Assembly (NCBI GenBank): GCA_029255685.2
Contig: CM055315.2
Span: 48,837,705 to 48,901,704 of the forward strand
DNA: 64,000 nt
Source of the DNA: Silene conica
Taxonomy: Eukaryota; Streptophyta; Magnoliopsida; Caryophyllales; Caryophyllaceae
Reading direction: 5' to 3'
The notes under the pieces were generated by a model. The model was not told where the DNA came from and made no database searches. It was given only the letters and a program-made list of their open reading frames with translations. Below, piece after piece: positions 1 to 11,483 of this stretch. How positions within the stretch are numbered: the stretch's first letter is position 1; every line of letters begins with the position of its first letter. Made by a program: the position numbers and the translations under genes.

Positions 1-177
1 GGAACATTGGAGGATCATCCTTGCTATATTTTGGACCGTGTGTAAGGGTTCGAAATCTCCTCATTTCCGCATTTTATAAGCATGCATAAGATCATTTTAT
101 GAGTTAATTAAAATGTTAATTAAATTTATTTTTAGTATGACTAAAAGTATTAGTTTATGAGATAACTAAACCCAACA
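1..177 (+). repeat. End of copia 5' LTR
   Basis: Matches the last 177 bases of the LTR at 5926-7177 except for the first two bases. It ends CCCAACA directly before the primer site. The remaining ~1075 bases of this LTR lie left of the window. Confidence 0.92.
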
Positions 178-179
178 AT

Positions 180-191
180 TGGTATCAGAGC
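180..191 (+). other. Primer binding site, tRNA-iMet type
   Basis: TGGTATCAGAGC begins two bases after the LTR end. It is complementary to the 3' end of plant initiator tRNA-Met, the usual minus-strand primer of plant copia and chromovirus elements. Confidence 0.9.
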
Positions 192-2625
192 AATAGGTTG
201 TTTGCATGCTTTCCGTTTACGTTTTTACGGAGTTATAGTGATAACAAAATAAAATTTGGTTTTTCGTTTAATATGATATGCACGAAATATTTAAGCATGA
301 ATACCTACTGTTTCTAAAATGTTTTTAGAATATTTGGAATATATTTTGCATGAATATTGTTCATTGGTATTTTATTTTTCGGTTTTATTGATTTTTAATG
401 GTTAAAAATGTTTATTTTTGGGAAAAATAGTTAAAATAGGCTTCTGGCCGAGATTTTCAGTATGTTATCACATGTATATCCTGTGTTATGAATATGAATT
501 TTCGTAAATTATGGACTTATAAAACGTGTGATATGATTTTTAAGGGTTAAAATGCAATAAGATGAATAAAATTGGGTTAAAATAGTTATATTACGAATTT
601 GACTATAAAACTTTATGAGTATGTCACATGCAATATTTATAATATATGTTGAATTTTCCAGAAATTTATCTCAAATATTGCAATAATATAGATTTTTAAT
701 GTAAAAATCGGGTAATTAGTGACATTATTTCGACTTTAATAGTTTAAGTTGGAATTTGGCCATAAAAATTTAACACGATGTCATATATATTATTTCCAGC
801 ATGTATAAAAATTTCGAGATTTTTATCTTATTTTATGCTTGAGAAATAATTTTAAAGGTTAAAATCGTACGATATATGACGTAAATCGTTAAAATTTGCA
901 ATAGTTGTTAAAATGTCCGAAAAATTTAACCCATATTAGTCATATATGATATGTTCATCATGAAAATATTCTTGGGAGCCAAAAATTTCAGATTGGATTT
1001 AATTTTAATTTGTTAAAAAGTTACATTTAAAATTAAATAAAAAGAGTCATGCATTTAAATTTCGGCTCATTGGGCAGTGTACCATTTAATTTTCTCTCCA
1101 TTTTATGTTCTTAAAGTGTTTTGGAAAGTGTAAAAATATTATTAGTGTTTTATTTGCATTTATGGAACTAATTATTGAATTTTCCGACTTAAAATGCTCG
1201 TTTTATGTCTTATTTACGAAATAATGTTAAAACCGTATAAACACTATTTTTTTTTAGGTTCTGAAATTTTAAGAACATTCTGGAATTTTCAAAATTTGAA
1301 TTTTGAATTTTTCGAAATTTTTATGACTCTTTTGGATTTTTATATTATTTTTCCCGTAAAACCGAGTAATACCGAACAATATTAAAATATGTTAAGTTAA
1401 GTCATGTTCAAAGTTTGAGTAAGACTAAATTTTGAAACCTATATGAGTTGGGATGATTAACTTAAGGATGAATACCGATTCATATTATGCATAGTGTTGT
1501 TAAACGTTAAGACACGCGATTCCATAAACCGAGGTATACGATAACTATTTATATAATTGATATTTAAATAGGACGATTTGGCTTAGGATTTGCATGATGG
1601 TTCATATATTTATAAGCATTGCATATTTTAATTATGAATGTCATGATTTTATTTACGTAGGGAATTATGTAATTTACTTAGTATGGCCTTAGTTTTTAAT
1701 CGGTATTTCCCGTAATGTAAGGGGTTACCGATTGGGTTGTAATTTTGTGATCTCGTATCACCCAATTGTAATTTATTTCTATTTTATAATGTATAAAGTA
1801 GACTAGAAAAGTTGTAATATTTTTAAATTCCGGAGATCGTTGAAGACGGTGCCATTCGGAAAGGAGTTCCGACAAAGACGGTGTTTAATTACCTCGAAGT
1901 GCGTGCCTCGTGAAGTTCAAGGGACCAAAGGAGTTGGTTTCCGAATTTGTATTTTTATTATTTCTTTTCTAGGAAAGGCCATACTAGGGTTTATTTTATG
2001 CTTTTTATTTTGCTTTTATATGTTTGCATGCATAGCCAAATCGTCATACATCGTCTCATGCATTTTTCGATTTTATCGACCTAGTCATTTTTTTTTTATC
2101 GATAATTCACCGACTTAGTTCAGTTAAACGGAGATAGATAATAATTTGACTAGATCTCTTACATATAAATATTGAGACTTAGCCTTACCAAAAAGTACGG
2201 ACCCATGAATCCCTTCTTCGCAAGAACGTAGGCTCGGCTACATCGGGGTACTAAAATTGTCACGTTGGGTAAGTGGGGTAATAAGATTACACCATGAAAT
2301 TTGGTTGATCTCAACGAAAGTATTCGTAACCGTAGTTGCAATAAGTTCGGGCTAAAGACGATTTTTAGAAAATTGTCGACCGAGAGTTCTAAGGTAGAAC
2401 CGATTAAAAGGTTAATCCACCAAATTATACCGATACGGGTTGAATCGGCTACACCGTGCCCGGATTAGTATGGGTTTGGGTCTCGGGATTGTTTACTTAA
2501 TTGGGTAAGAGATCATTAAGTAAATATACTTAACATGTTTAAGTTTCTTAAATTTAAATTGTGAATTTTAAAATGATGTTGTTTTATTTCCTTCATTTTA
2601 TTGTAGTTTATTTTCAACATCATCA
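192..2625 (+). other. Long untranslated leader of the copia element
   Basis: About 2.4 kb of AT-rich sequence separates the primer site from gag with no convincing coding region. Its last ~800 bases share ordered similarity blocks with the leader of the copia element at the right end of the window: a block with 'ggccatactagg' near 1977 corresponds to 'ggccacactagg' near 61444, and 'catgaatcccttcttcg' near 2205 corresponds to 61749. A short reading frame at 1840-2118 lies here but has no ATG start or recognisable domain. Confidence 0.75.
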
Positions 2626-3594
2626 ATGACAACCGACGCTCCACCTCTCACTAACGTTTCATGGCTTCGGTCTTTTATGGACCGTTGCAAACTCGATAAG
2701 CATGGTTCCAATTTTAAAGATTGGGATGCGCAATTACTCTTTGCCGCTCAAGGTGACGATAAGAGTCGTTACCTATCCGAAGCCGCTCCTCCCACTCCAA
2801 CCGCTCGTTCCGCTGTCGGAACTCGTGCGGCCTATGAAGCCTACATGAAAGAGTCCTCCGCTCTTAAAATTGTGCTCATCTTCTCCATGGAGCCGGATCT
2901 CCAAAGGAGTATGATTAAGTTGACCACATCGTATGAGATATACACCAAGCTTGCCACCATGTTTTCGCAAATTCCAAGGGTGATCCAATATGAGGCGGCT
3001 TCCGCCTTCTTTGACATTACGTTGAAGGAAGGGCAAAAGATAAGCCCTCATGTGCTCAAACCCGTTGAGCTCGCGGAGACTCTAAAAGCGCAAGACGTTG
3101 ATGTTCCCGAATCTCTAATAATTGACCGAGTTCTTCACTCGCTCAATAAGGTTAAATCGTATGCTCAATTCCGGGTGAATTTTAATATGCGAAACCAAGA
3201 GACGACATTGGATGAGTTGCATAAGATGCTCGTCCAAGCCGAAAGGGACATGGGACTTCATGAAAGTTCTACCAAGGATGTTTTAAACATCGAAAAGAAA
3301 GGGAAAACGAGCTTCAAAAGGAATGCCTTTAAAGGCAAGGGCAAGAAAACGTTCAAGCCCAAAGCGACTAAAGAAAAGACCTTTTCGAAAGGCGTTTCCA
3401 CCTCATCTTCAAAGGTTGAAGACAAGTGCCTTTATTACACAAGGATAAATCTTAGGAAACGGAATTGCCCCAAATACTTGACTGATCTCCAAAATGGAAA
3501 TGTTCTTACAGTAGGTTATAATTCTCGTTTACTTTCATGTTATTTTGTTAACTTTTGTATGGCGATACAAGTTGTTGACTATCACCCCTTTTAA
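2626..3594 (+). CDS. gag: Copia gag protein with broken zinc knuckle
   Basis: Capsid-like protein of 322 residues that would package retrotransposon RNA in cytoplasmic particles. It starts at the ATG after 'tcatca'. The N-terminal motif SWLRSFMDRC, then GSNFKDWDAQL, and the central RVLHSLNKVK and DELHKMLVQAERDM match the gag of the copia element at 62134, where the equivalents are SWLKAFMD, GSNFLDWEA and ELHSLLVQTEKDL. A lysine-rich stretch (about residues 220-255) precedes the nucleocapsid. The CX2CX4HX4C knuckle is degenerate: C268 and C281 remain, but the second Cys is Tyr271 and the His is Leu276. The last ~35 residues look like read-through into non-coding DNA. There is no protease fused downstream. 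Confidence 0.85.
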   Translation: MTTDAPPLTNVSWLRSFMDRCKLDKHGSNFKDWDAQLLFAAQGDDKSRYLSEAAPPTPTARSAVGTRAAYEAYMKESSALKIVLIFSMEPDLQRSMIKLTTSYEIYTKLATMFSQIPRVIQYEAASAFFDITLKEGQKISPHVLKPVELAETLKAQDVDVPESLIIDRVLHSLNKVKSYAQFRVNFNMRNQETTLDELHKMLVQAERDMGLHESSTKDVLNIEKKGKTSFKRNAFKGKGKKTFKPKATKEKTFSKGVSTSSSKVEDKCLYYTRINLRKRNCPKYLTDLQNGNVLTVGYNSRLLSCYFVNFCMAIQVVDYHPF

Positions 3595-5925
3595 ATTGTT
3601 TTAAAGGGGCATCTTATAAAGATAAGGGCAAGGAGAAGGAAGTATGAGGTTCCTTACTTGGATGGCTATGGTAGCATCCAATTGATCGAAAACTTGAAGA
3701 GCTAGGCTCTAATTTTCATATCGTCTTCTTTCATATTTTGCATCTTATTTATGGAAAAATTTATTTTCTTGTAAGACAAGGATTTAAATCCTAAACAATA
3801 GTTGTATTTTGGAGATTAGTGACTTGGTTTTCAACCCGAGTCACTACTTTTGTTCTTAATCAATTTATTGATTTCTAAAATAAATTGCATACCTTATTAA
3901 AACATGAATAATGGGGATTTTATCACGAAATAAACATTGATACGATCAATATAATATAATCAAAGTGTTGATTAAAACGGAGAACTACACCCCATGAGAT
4001 GCTTTCAATCAAGTTAAGAAATCATTAATTCATTATACGATGATCATTTTAAGTGAAAATGAGAATGTATACATCACACGTATAAAACTTCAAACATTCA
4101 TATGCATTGGTTATATCGAAATTGCTATCCTTATACAAGTAAAGGTTATTGTTAAAAGGATAGAGTGGGAGAAAATATTTCGCTCGCAAACCAATGATAT
4201 AAATAAAGGATCTTAGAGAAGATTCCTACATAGGAGTCTTAAGAAGAACCCTAAATGAATGAATTGAAGAAACTACGAGAGGACACTGAAGAAACTACGG
4301 GAGGACACAAGAGGAAAGGTCCTTATGTTCATTGTTTCAAAGAGAGGATACAATGAAACCCCGTACGAAATCGGAAGGAAAACGGTTCCTTAATAAATGA
4401 TTTTCTAAATTTATAAGATAAATGAGAAGAAATCATCTCAATTCTCTCAATGTAGTTATAAGGAAATTATCATGTCATATTCGTCTCGAGGAAACGAAGA
4501 CATGAAAAGAGGGTGATGATTGATTGAATGAAAATAGATCACTATAGGGATAGTGATGGTGATAATGATTCAAGTAATAAATAAAGATTTACATGCAAGA
4601 AATGAAAAGTTCATTTAAGAGATCGAGTGATATTGTTTTCAGTGGGAGCAATATTCATCAAAGAATTGAACCTACCATTTAGAGAGGATGGGTGATTCTT
4701 TAAGGTGTAAAGAATAAGGGGTTTTCAATTCTAGATGATCAAATACCTTATATCATATGATGATGGAGCTTTACGGGAAGTTTTATTATATTGATAATAA
4801 AAGGTCGCCCATTAGAAATCAAAATGGTGATAAATAGCCAAGATGTTTGAAAATAGTAAGAGTGATGAAATCGCTAATGACTGCAATATAGATTTCAGCA
4901 CATAAGTGACTAGATAATTCCGAGTGATTCTTTAATCCCTCTAATATATCGATACGTCACGAGTTATAACATAACAGTGGGAGCCTTCCCCAGGAAAGGA
5001 AACTCAAAATCTAGAAAGGGTTCTAGATATGTGCTCAAATAAGACCATATTATGTGGGATAATATGAGTTGGAAGGAGACCAAAATTTGTAAGTTTTGCA
5101 ATCATGAATAAAAGGGTTTATTCGCAAAACACTAATACAAATAGATGATCGTGCATCAAATGCAATGAAATAGTATTGGCTATTTTTGCATGACAATGTC
5201 ATTTGAGTTATGATTAACTCAAGATGAAAGATACTTTGTCAAAATCCAAATGGGTTGTAAGAAACAATATTGAACCCCATAAGTGAACTGGATTGACTTA
5301 GTATAGCCCCTAGCCGCTTACATGAGGTGACGTCTCAAAGCGACTAGAATGTGAGGCGACTGATGGCAAGTTCAAGTGCCATAGAGTCATATGAGATGAC
5401 TAGTCGATCACATAGGCAGACTGCAAGAGACACTATGTCGGGCAAGGTGACCGCTTATAGAGTTCTGGAAATTTTATAATAGCCGGGTCGTGGCGAGAGC
5501 TGCTATAGTATTCTTGTGAGTCAATTCTTAGACTAAAGACTACTCTCCCAAGATGGTACAGTTTAGGCATAACCTTGATCCATTCTCTACGACTTTTCGT
5601 GACTGGAGTCAAATGGGATTGCTTCAGGTTGTAACTGTCTGTGACTAGTCAAAGGAAGTAGTGCGATAGAAATTGTCCACCCCTTGTCAGGGTTGTTCAA
5701 ATCTCATGGCCACTCGAGGAGAAGTTAACTGGAAATGTGTGGCCACGCTCGGAAGGTATCTATGGTAGATAATTCCGGTCAAACAGTTATTCTCCAGATC
5801 GAGGAAACCACTCATGATATGATCGAATGCAAGAACGACCTCAGAGAGACATCTTGCATTGAGTGGGAAATTGTAATAGGACAAGAGAATTGGTGACGCA
5901 CACTTGTCGAGGACAAGTGGGAGAT
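3595..5925 (+). other. Non-coding 3' internal region of the copia element, with polypurine tract
   Basis: No reading frame of note occurs in these 2.3 kb, where a complete copia element would carry pol. The last ~750 bases are also present, reversed, at 14856-15416 and 19695-19893, so this 3' region is a fixed part of the family. GGACAAGTGGGAGAT at 5911-5925 is the polypurine tract directly before the 3' LTR. Confidence 0.8.
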
Positions 5926-7177
5926 TGTTGGGAAATGTGTCCTCAACAATAGTGCGATCACGTAATTAAATCTCATGACGAGAATGCGCAAGGGATGATA
6001 CGAATTATATTAGTCAACTGACCAACATTAATCGGTAATGATTGGCTAGCTAGAGTTTGACAATACTGTCGGATGACGGTGGTGGTCAGTTGATCCCTTT
6101 AGGTCACACCTATAGGACAATTCCCTTAAGTGATATAATGATCAAATGTATATTGATACGAGTTGATCAAATTGCTTAAAACTTATATATCGAGAATATT
6201 AGAGGTAAAATCTTAATCTAAGATTTGTATTTGAAATTGAAACGTATCAATTGTCAATTGTTAAACGATATTTATGAAATATCGTAATTAGAATGAATCG
6301 GGTTGTATATTATTACAAGTGTTGTAAATCGTATTGACGATTATTGAAATGACCATTTTATACATTAGTAATTATGAATTACTAGTCAATTTGTTAAATT
6401 TGATTTATTAATTTACAAATGATATTTATTTGATAAATATGCATTTTAAATTAAAACAATTATTTTATGATGTGAGATTTTATCAATTTCACACATAAGT
6501 TTACAATTGTACAAAATGACAATTATAAAATGGAAGTCCATTTTATAAAATGGTGGTACCGGTTTTGGTGGTGGAAATTAAAGGGTATTTGTAGTTTTAA
6601 GAACATGCAAAACCATGTTCCTAGAGAACATGACCTTGAGCCGACCTATGTGTTTTTGGTAAGACAAAAACCACTATTTTGTGCTCCCCATGCAAGTGCA
6701 CGGCTAACACACCAAAACCACACCAAAACTCCATCAAACATGTTATGTGTGGAATATTCATTCATTCATTCAAAACCTTAAGTTTTCCTTGTGTGAGAAA
6801 ACTAATAAATCCTCTCTAATATTGATAAGATAAGATTTATATAATAGAGATTATATAGTAATACTATAATTGTTCTAGTATTGTATTAGTTATTCTAATA
6901 AGATTAGATTAAGTTTAAGGAAACCGATTTTTGTACCTAGCTCGTGTAAGACTCGGTTTAAGGGGTTGTTTTGGGTGCATCACAAAGGAGGTGTTCTTGT
7001 TGAACATTGGAGGATCATCCTTGCTATATTTTGGACCGTGTGTAAGGGTTCGAAATCTCCTCATTTCCGCATTTTATAAGCATGCATAAGATCATTTTAT
7101 GAGTTAATTAAAATGTTAATTAAATTTATTTTTAGTATGACTAAAAGTATTAGTTTATGAGATAACTAAACCCAACA
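5926..7177 (+). repeat. Copia 3' LTR
   Basis: A 1252-bp LTR beginning TGTTGGGAAATGTG and ending CCCAACA. A reversed, divergent copy of the same family occupies 12864-14855. The reading frame at 6530-6781 inside it has no recognisable domain and is not called as a gene. Confidence 0.92.
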
Positions 7178-8535
7178 GTTTTGGGGGAATAAAAGGGCAA
7201 TTTTGGTTATGTAAGGCTTATGGGTAAATAAGAGAAAAGGGATCCCAAATGCACGTATCAAGACTCACAAAACGAGATAGTAAACAAGTATATAGCAATT
7301 CAAGTTCATGTTTATGCATATTGATATAACATGTTCCAAGGGGAGTACTACTCATATCCTAGACAACTGGTTTAAAAATGAAACTAGGAAATAAGCTCCA
7401 AAACTTAGAATGTATAGTAGGTTGCCAAGGTACAAGTCAAGTCTCAAGAGAACAAGTTAACAAAAACTCGTAGATATGCAAAAGACTTTCATACTAAAAC
7501 AAGTTGACAAGGCAAGGTAAAGGCATAAACATGTAAGATAGCAAAGATCATCCTTGAAATACTCTCGTTCCGACTCGACCTATATGCTAAATTAAACGTG
7601 CATTTTTTGAAATTTTTCTATTTTTTTGGATTTTTTGTTTTGTATATGCAAGGAAAATAAGAAAAGAACGAATGCAATACAAAAATGCAGTAAACATGTG
7701 ACAAAAAAACAGTGGAACAATGCATGTGACACGAAACCATTCCCCAAACCAACCCGCAGAATGTCCCCATTGTGCATTAAACTAAGTAAAGGTTTCATAA
7801 AATTAAGGGAAAAAATGCGAAAAGTAAAACCAAGGAAAAATGGAAAGAACTCACCGGATTTTTAAGCGCATGAGAAACGTCCCCAAACCAGCGTGAGCTA
7901 GGAGCTTTCGGTGGCCAGTAGTGCCACTCCAAGTACCTGAAAAAGTCGAACAAAGAAAGACCTTTTTTGGGGATTAAATATGTTTTGGGTGGTAAATAAT
8001 GAATTTGCTGGTTTAAAATAGAAGAAGAAGGGGCGGAAGCATAAAGGATAAAATAAGGAAAGGACTTCCCTATTATGTTTGCACACTTCCCAAAGTATCT
8101 TGAGCCGTCTGTACAGGAGAACTGGTCGGTAGACCCCTCTCCCTGGTCGACCGACCAATTGCCAGTCTGACAGTGCTTCTAAAATGCAGGGATCTGGTCG
8201 ACCGATTGGTGGTGGTGGTCGGTCGAACTGGTTTCCTGTACAGTAGCCTTCTTCTTCGTGAGATTAACTTGCATTAACCAAGTTAATCTTCCCCAAACCT
8301 GAAAATCATTATTCATGCGCCCAAAACATGCGCAAAAATCCAGAACCAAGTCTAATTGTCTTAACTACGCAGCAAAAGCAAAATTGTCCTAAAACTAACG
8401 CAAACAAAACTAAAACGTCTTAACGGAAACACGGAAATTGTCTTAACAAAAAGAAATGAGCAATAAGAAGAAGTTATCCGCGAAGGATGCAAGATTTCTT
8501 TGACCAAGGACTCTGACTGCAGGCTACCCCTTCAG
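7178..8535 (-). other. Non-coding internal region of the Athila/Tat-like element
   Basis: No coding region is recognisable. Two hairpins built from GGTCGACC-type palindromes lie at 8123-8157 and about 8191-8232, resembling those in this element's LTR near 10.1 and 10.7 kb. The rest is AT-rich with no further structure that I can see. Confidence 0.6.
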
Positions 8536-9414
8536 CTATGGTGATTTGGGTAGATGAGCTCCCAAGTCATGGGCTGACACCTTCCTCGGTCTCTTCTTCC
8601 TTGGGCTATTCTCTTTAGCCAAATGATCACTTGCTTGAGTGACCTCGTTCTCTAAATCATTTGATCGAGTAAGTGGTACTACTCGATCGAGAACATATCT
8701 CTTCCTACCGCCTATGGACTCTGTCCTTAGTGTTGTAATTTCTGGAGCATCCAAATCAGCCTCCTGAGCAAGGGATTCACCTGCACATGTCTCAAAACAC
8801 ATCAAAGCCTTTGAAGGATCCTTTGTAAAGGCTCCTTGTACATAACATTCACTAATATTATCAAAAACATCAGAAATGTTAACAATTGAATCCTGCACAG
8901 AACAAGGTTCATTAACCGAAGGTTCAAACGTATCAGGAACATGTTCATTACTAACACCTACAAAAATAGGTTGGTCAGACAAGGGGTGAATTCCTAACTC
9001 ATCAGCTGTATCCAAGTCAGTATCATCAACGGGGAGGGAAAGAGAGTCAAGTAACGTATCATACTCATCCTTATCAAGAATGAGTGAATCTTCAGCAACG
9101 GGAGTGATAGGATCACTCTCGACAGAATAATCCGGGTTACTAAAATTAACGCCCTCATACCTCTCCGTATCTTCGCTGGCTTGTATTAGGTGTTTGAGAA
9201 GTTCCCATTGCTTCTCATAGGGTAAGTCTAAAAAATCCCATCCACAATTTATCTCAATCTCGATCAAGGTCTTACCAGTAACTCCATCATAAAAGATACG
9301 ACAAACCTCCCCAATACTAACAGGATAGTTAGACTGAGAAAGGAAAGAGGTTAATCTACTACAATAGATATCCAATGGTTCATGCTCGAGTTGTGGGAAA
9401 GGGGCGATGGTCAT
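8536..9414 (-). CDS. Gag-like protein of Athila/Tat-like element
   Basis: An open frame of about 292 residues, starting at the ATG at 9414, shortly after the primer site. The frame extends upstream to 9516, but that would read through the primer site and LTR edge, so I chose the internal Met (MTIAPFPQ). The segment EPLDIYCSRLTSFLSQ, then IFYDGV and WELLKHLIQAS, resembles the capsid-like part of Tat/Athila gag (EPL-x-x-Y-x-x-R and F-Y-x-G-x). The rest is acidic, followed by a basic C-terminus (PRKKRPRK). No zinc knuckle is seen. Near the C-terminus YVLDRVVPLTRSN matches VLDRAVPLARSS in the older neighbouring element at about 11.55 kb, and the underlying DNA forms a hairpin. Function beyond gag-like is inferred. 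Confidence 0.6.
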   Translation of the reverse strand: MTIAPFPQLEHEPLDIYCSRLTSFLSQSNYPVSIGEVCRIFYDGVTGKTLIEIEINCGWDFLDLPYEKQWELLKHLIQASEDTERYEGVNFSNPDYSVESDPITPVAEDSLILDKDEYDTLLDSLSLPVDDTDLDTADELGIHPLSDQPIFVGVSNEHVPDTFEPSVNEPCSVQDSIVNISDVFDNISECYVQGAFTKDPSKALMCFETCAGESLAQEADLDAPEITTLRTESIGGRKRYVLDRVVPLTRSNDLENEVTQASDHLAKENSPRKKRPRKVSAHDLGAHLPKSP

Positions 9415-9468
9415 GACGGTAAAAGAAAAGGGAAAACATAAACAAAAAAAATAAACACTGGCGTCACC

Positions 9469-9486
9469 TCCCCGGCAACGGTGCCA
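9469..9486 (-). other. Primer binding site, tRNA-Asp type
   Basis: The minus strand reads TGGCACCGTTGCCGGGGA, four bases after the LTR end. It differs by one base from the TGGCGCCGTTGCCGGGGA site typical of Athila-type plant elements, primed by tRNA-Asp. Confidence 0.8.
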
Positions 9487-9490
9487 AACT

Positions 9491-11069
9491 TGACACCCGT
9501 CGTTGAGGGGTGTCAAAGATAATATTTAAAAAACCTCAGCTTAAACTAGATAGAGTAAGTCAAGGGTCGAACCACAGAGAGGTGGGGAGTGTTTATTGTT
9601 TAAGGTCAACGTTTTTAGGGTAACAATTTGGGGGTTTAGATTGGTTGTCACTAAGTCTAAAAAATAAAAGACACTAATAAAACAAGAATTAAGAATGGGT
9701 AAACTTATAATAAAAAGGATGTTAGGATGTTCGGGTAATAAAAAGCTATGATGGTGTAAATCCTAAGTCAACATGTATTGCAGTCGCGTAAGGGGTGTAA
9801 CATATCCTTTCGGTCTATGGTACCTAATAGCTCCTTTCGGCCTATGCTATTAGTTCTTAGGTCTCACAATTATTAGGTGTCAACAATAAGGGTGATTCCT
9901 AATTTCTAGGTCACATACCTTTCAGTCTTAAGTAACCTAGCCGTCTTAAAATGTTAACCAATGCCCTTCCCATATCTTTCAACCTTGGGTAAGTCATTAC
10001 TAAAATCCTATAAGTCTCATTTCAGTCTCATAATTATAGGATACTATGGTCGACGAGATAAAACAAAACTGAAAACATACGCGGTTTGGTCGACCGACCA
10101 GCTACTCCAATCGACCGACTAAACACCTAGGTCCACCGACCAGTTAAGCCGGTCGGCCGACCTAACTCTGCTACAGGCAGTCTCGGGTTTCGCACCATCT
10201 ACGCATATTACTCCCTACATCCTAACATATGCAATTAGCTACTCATGGATACGGAAATAACAATTAAAACGATAATAAACATAGAATTCGTGGTGAATAT
10301 CAATCTAAACATGCAATAACAACAAAGGCTTTTGGGATTTTAACTTAAACCGAATACTAATAATTCTAACAAGATAACAATATTGAAACTGAAATTAAGA
10401 GGGGAATTACCGCAGTAGGAATTAAGGCAGAGAGAACAAAAGCTTTATTGAATCCGTGGAAAAATTGATAAACAATGAAGGTAAAAATAAAGAACAATGA
10501 TTGAGTAATATGAAATAACTATTGTATACTAATAATATAAAGATAAAAACTGGCTGCTAGTATCCTAGATTAGAACTTGATAATACTCTAATCACAAATT
10601 AGGTCTTAACTAGGCGGAAAACATAAGTTTCCTAATGACCTAATCACGCGAATGAACTTTGCGGAAAACTCTGAGTCTGCGCTCTGGTCGACCGACCAGG
10701 TGATGAGGTCGGTCGACCTATTGTCGGGCTTGGTGGACTTCTGATTTTAAGATAGCAATCTCAGGACGACCGACCTAGGTAGCAGGTTGGTCGACCCACT
10801 TTCCTGTACGGCCGTCTTGATTTCGCCTTGGTTTGACTTTGTGATACTTGGTTCGCGACTTGAGTTGACTTTTCCTCGTTCCTTGGTCATGCAAAAATCC
10901 CGAGGGTAGAAATTTGGTATAAAATCGTCTCTTTTCCGCATAATTCTGCAAAAGAGCATAAAAATTGGAAAGTAGACAATTGTTGGGAAATAAAGGCTAC
11001 AACATAGTAAATGAGCGACAAAATGCGTGTAAAAATAGATGTAAAACATCATAAAATATACACGCATCA
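9491..11069 (-). repeat. 5' LTR of the Athila/Tat-like element
   Basis: A 1579-bp LTR. The minus strand starts TGATGCGTGTATA and ends CGGGTGTCA. Several inverted repeats with GGTCGACC-like arms lie at about 10086-10170 and 10686-10785; one has perfect 12-bp arms (10686-10697 and 10707-10718). A reading frame seen at 10747-11253 joins this LTR to the interrupted protease and is not a real gene beyond 11070. Confidence 0.75.
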
Positions 11070-11253
11070 GTAACACACTAACACTCGCCCCTAGGTCGCA
11101 TAACGCATTATCTATGACGTGGGTTCCTATTTGACATGGTATAGAGAAGCTACCTGGGTCGGCTAGCTTAGGTGGGGTCTTATTTTGGAGGAATGCATAA
11201 CATTCCTCCGTCAAGGCAACGGTTTCGGTAACATCGACAGTACGCTTGCGCAT
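11070..11253 (-). pseudogene. Retroviral-type aspartic protease fragment
   Basis: The minus strand encodes TVALTEECYAFLQNKTPPKL, then PGSFSIPCQIG and ALCDLGASVSVL. The D-L-G-A-S motif is the catalytic aspartate triad variant of plant Ty3 proteases, which cleave the Gag-Pol polyprotein. The frame leaves protease and enters the inserted LTR at 11069, so the enzyme is truncated just after its active site. Confidence 0.85.
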
Positions 11254-11483
11254 CAGAATTTAACGCATAAACTTTAAATAAGAAGGTACCTTAAGCAATA
11301 ATTCCAGAAAAGGAACATGTACCTTTAATTCTCGTAGCGTATCCGCGAATTTGGCGAACTTTTCTCCACTAATCTAGACGGGTAGGGGATATCTCTCATA
11401 TCGGCCCATATTCCCGCACTCTGCTTCTCGTACTCAGCCTGCTCTAGCTCACGCTTTTCTTTTCTCGTCTGTAGAACACTCGA
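11254..11483 (-). other. Degenerate gag-protease linker
   Basis: It lies between the gag remnant and the protease fragment of the older Ty3 element. I see no open frame of note, only sequence consistent with frameshifted polyprotein. Confidence 0.4.

Larger units (their letters stand above)
1..7177 (+). mobile_element. Ty1/copia gag-only retrotransposon, 5' LTR cut by window edge
   Basis: Positions 1-177 match 7001-7177 almost base for base at an offset of exactly 7000, so they are the ends of the two LTRs of one element. The 3' LTR starts TGTTGGG and ends CCCAACA, a terminal inverted repeat. A tRNA-iMet-type primer site follows the first LTR and a purine tract precedes the second. The 5.75-kb internal region contains one gag reading frame and no protease, integrase, reverse transcriptase or RNase H. 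By structure it resembles a TR-GAG-type non-autonomous element. The target duplication cannot be checked because the left end lies outside the window. Confidence 0.9.
7178..11069 (-). mobile_element. Athila/Tat-like Ty3 retrotransposon, 5' part
   Basis: Read on the minus strand: a 5' LTR (11069 to 9491), a primer site related to tRNA-Asp, one gag-like reading frame and 1.36 kb of non-coding internal DNA. The copia LTR ending at 7177 abuts it, and no 3' LTR is visible. It begins inside the protease sequence of an older Ty3 element, so it inserted there. The assignment to the Athila/Tat group rests on the primer site and the layout; no reverse transcriptase is present to confirm it. Confidence 0.75.

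Noticed and set aside
1840-2118. Possible upstream reading frame in the copia leader
   Set aside because: No ATG start, no domain, and the related leader at 61.3-61.7 kb does not keep the frame.
8123-8232. G-T pairs in the Athila/Tat-like hairpins as evidence of sense RNA folding
   Set aside because: On this minus-strand element the G-T pairs read on the plus strand become A-C mismatches in sense RNA. Deamination of methylated CpG explains them as well, so they are not counted as support.
9415-9516. N-terminal extension of the Athila/Tat-like frame
   Set aside because: Would be translated from the primer binding site and LTR end, which are not coding.
10747-11069. C-terminal half of the reading frame containing the protease
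   Set aside because: From 11069 down it is LTR sequence read through by chance.
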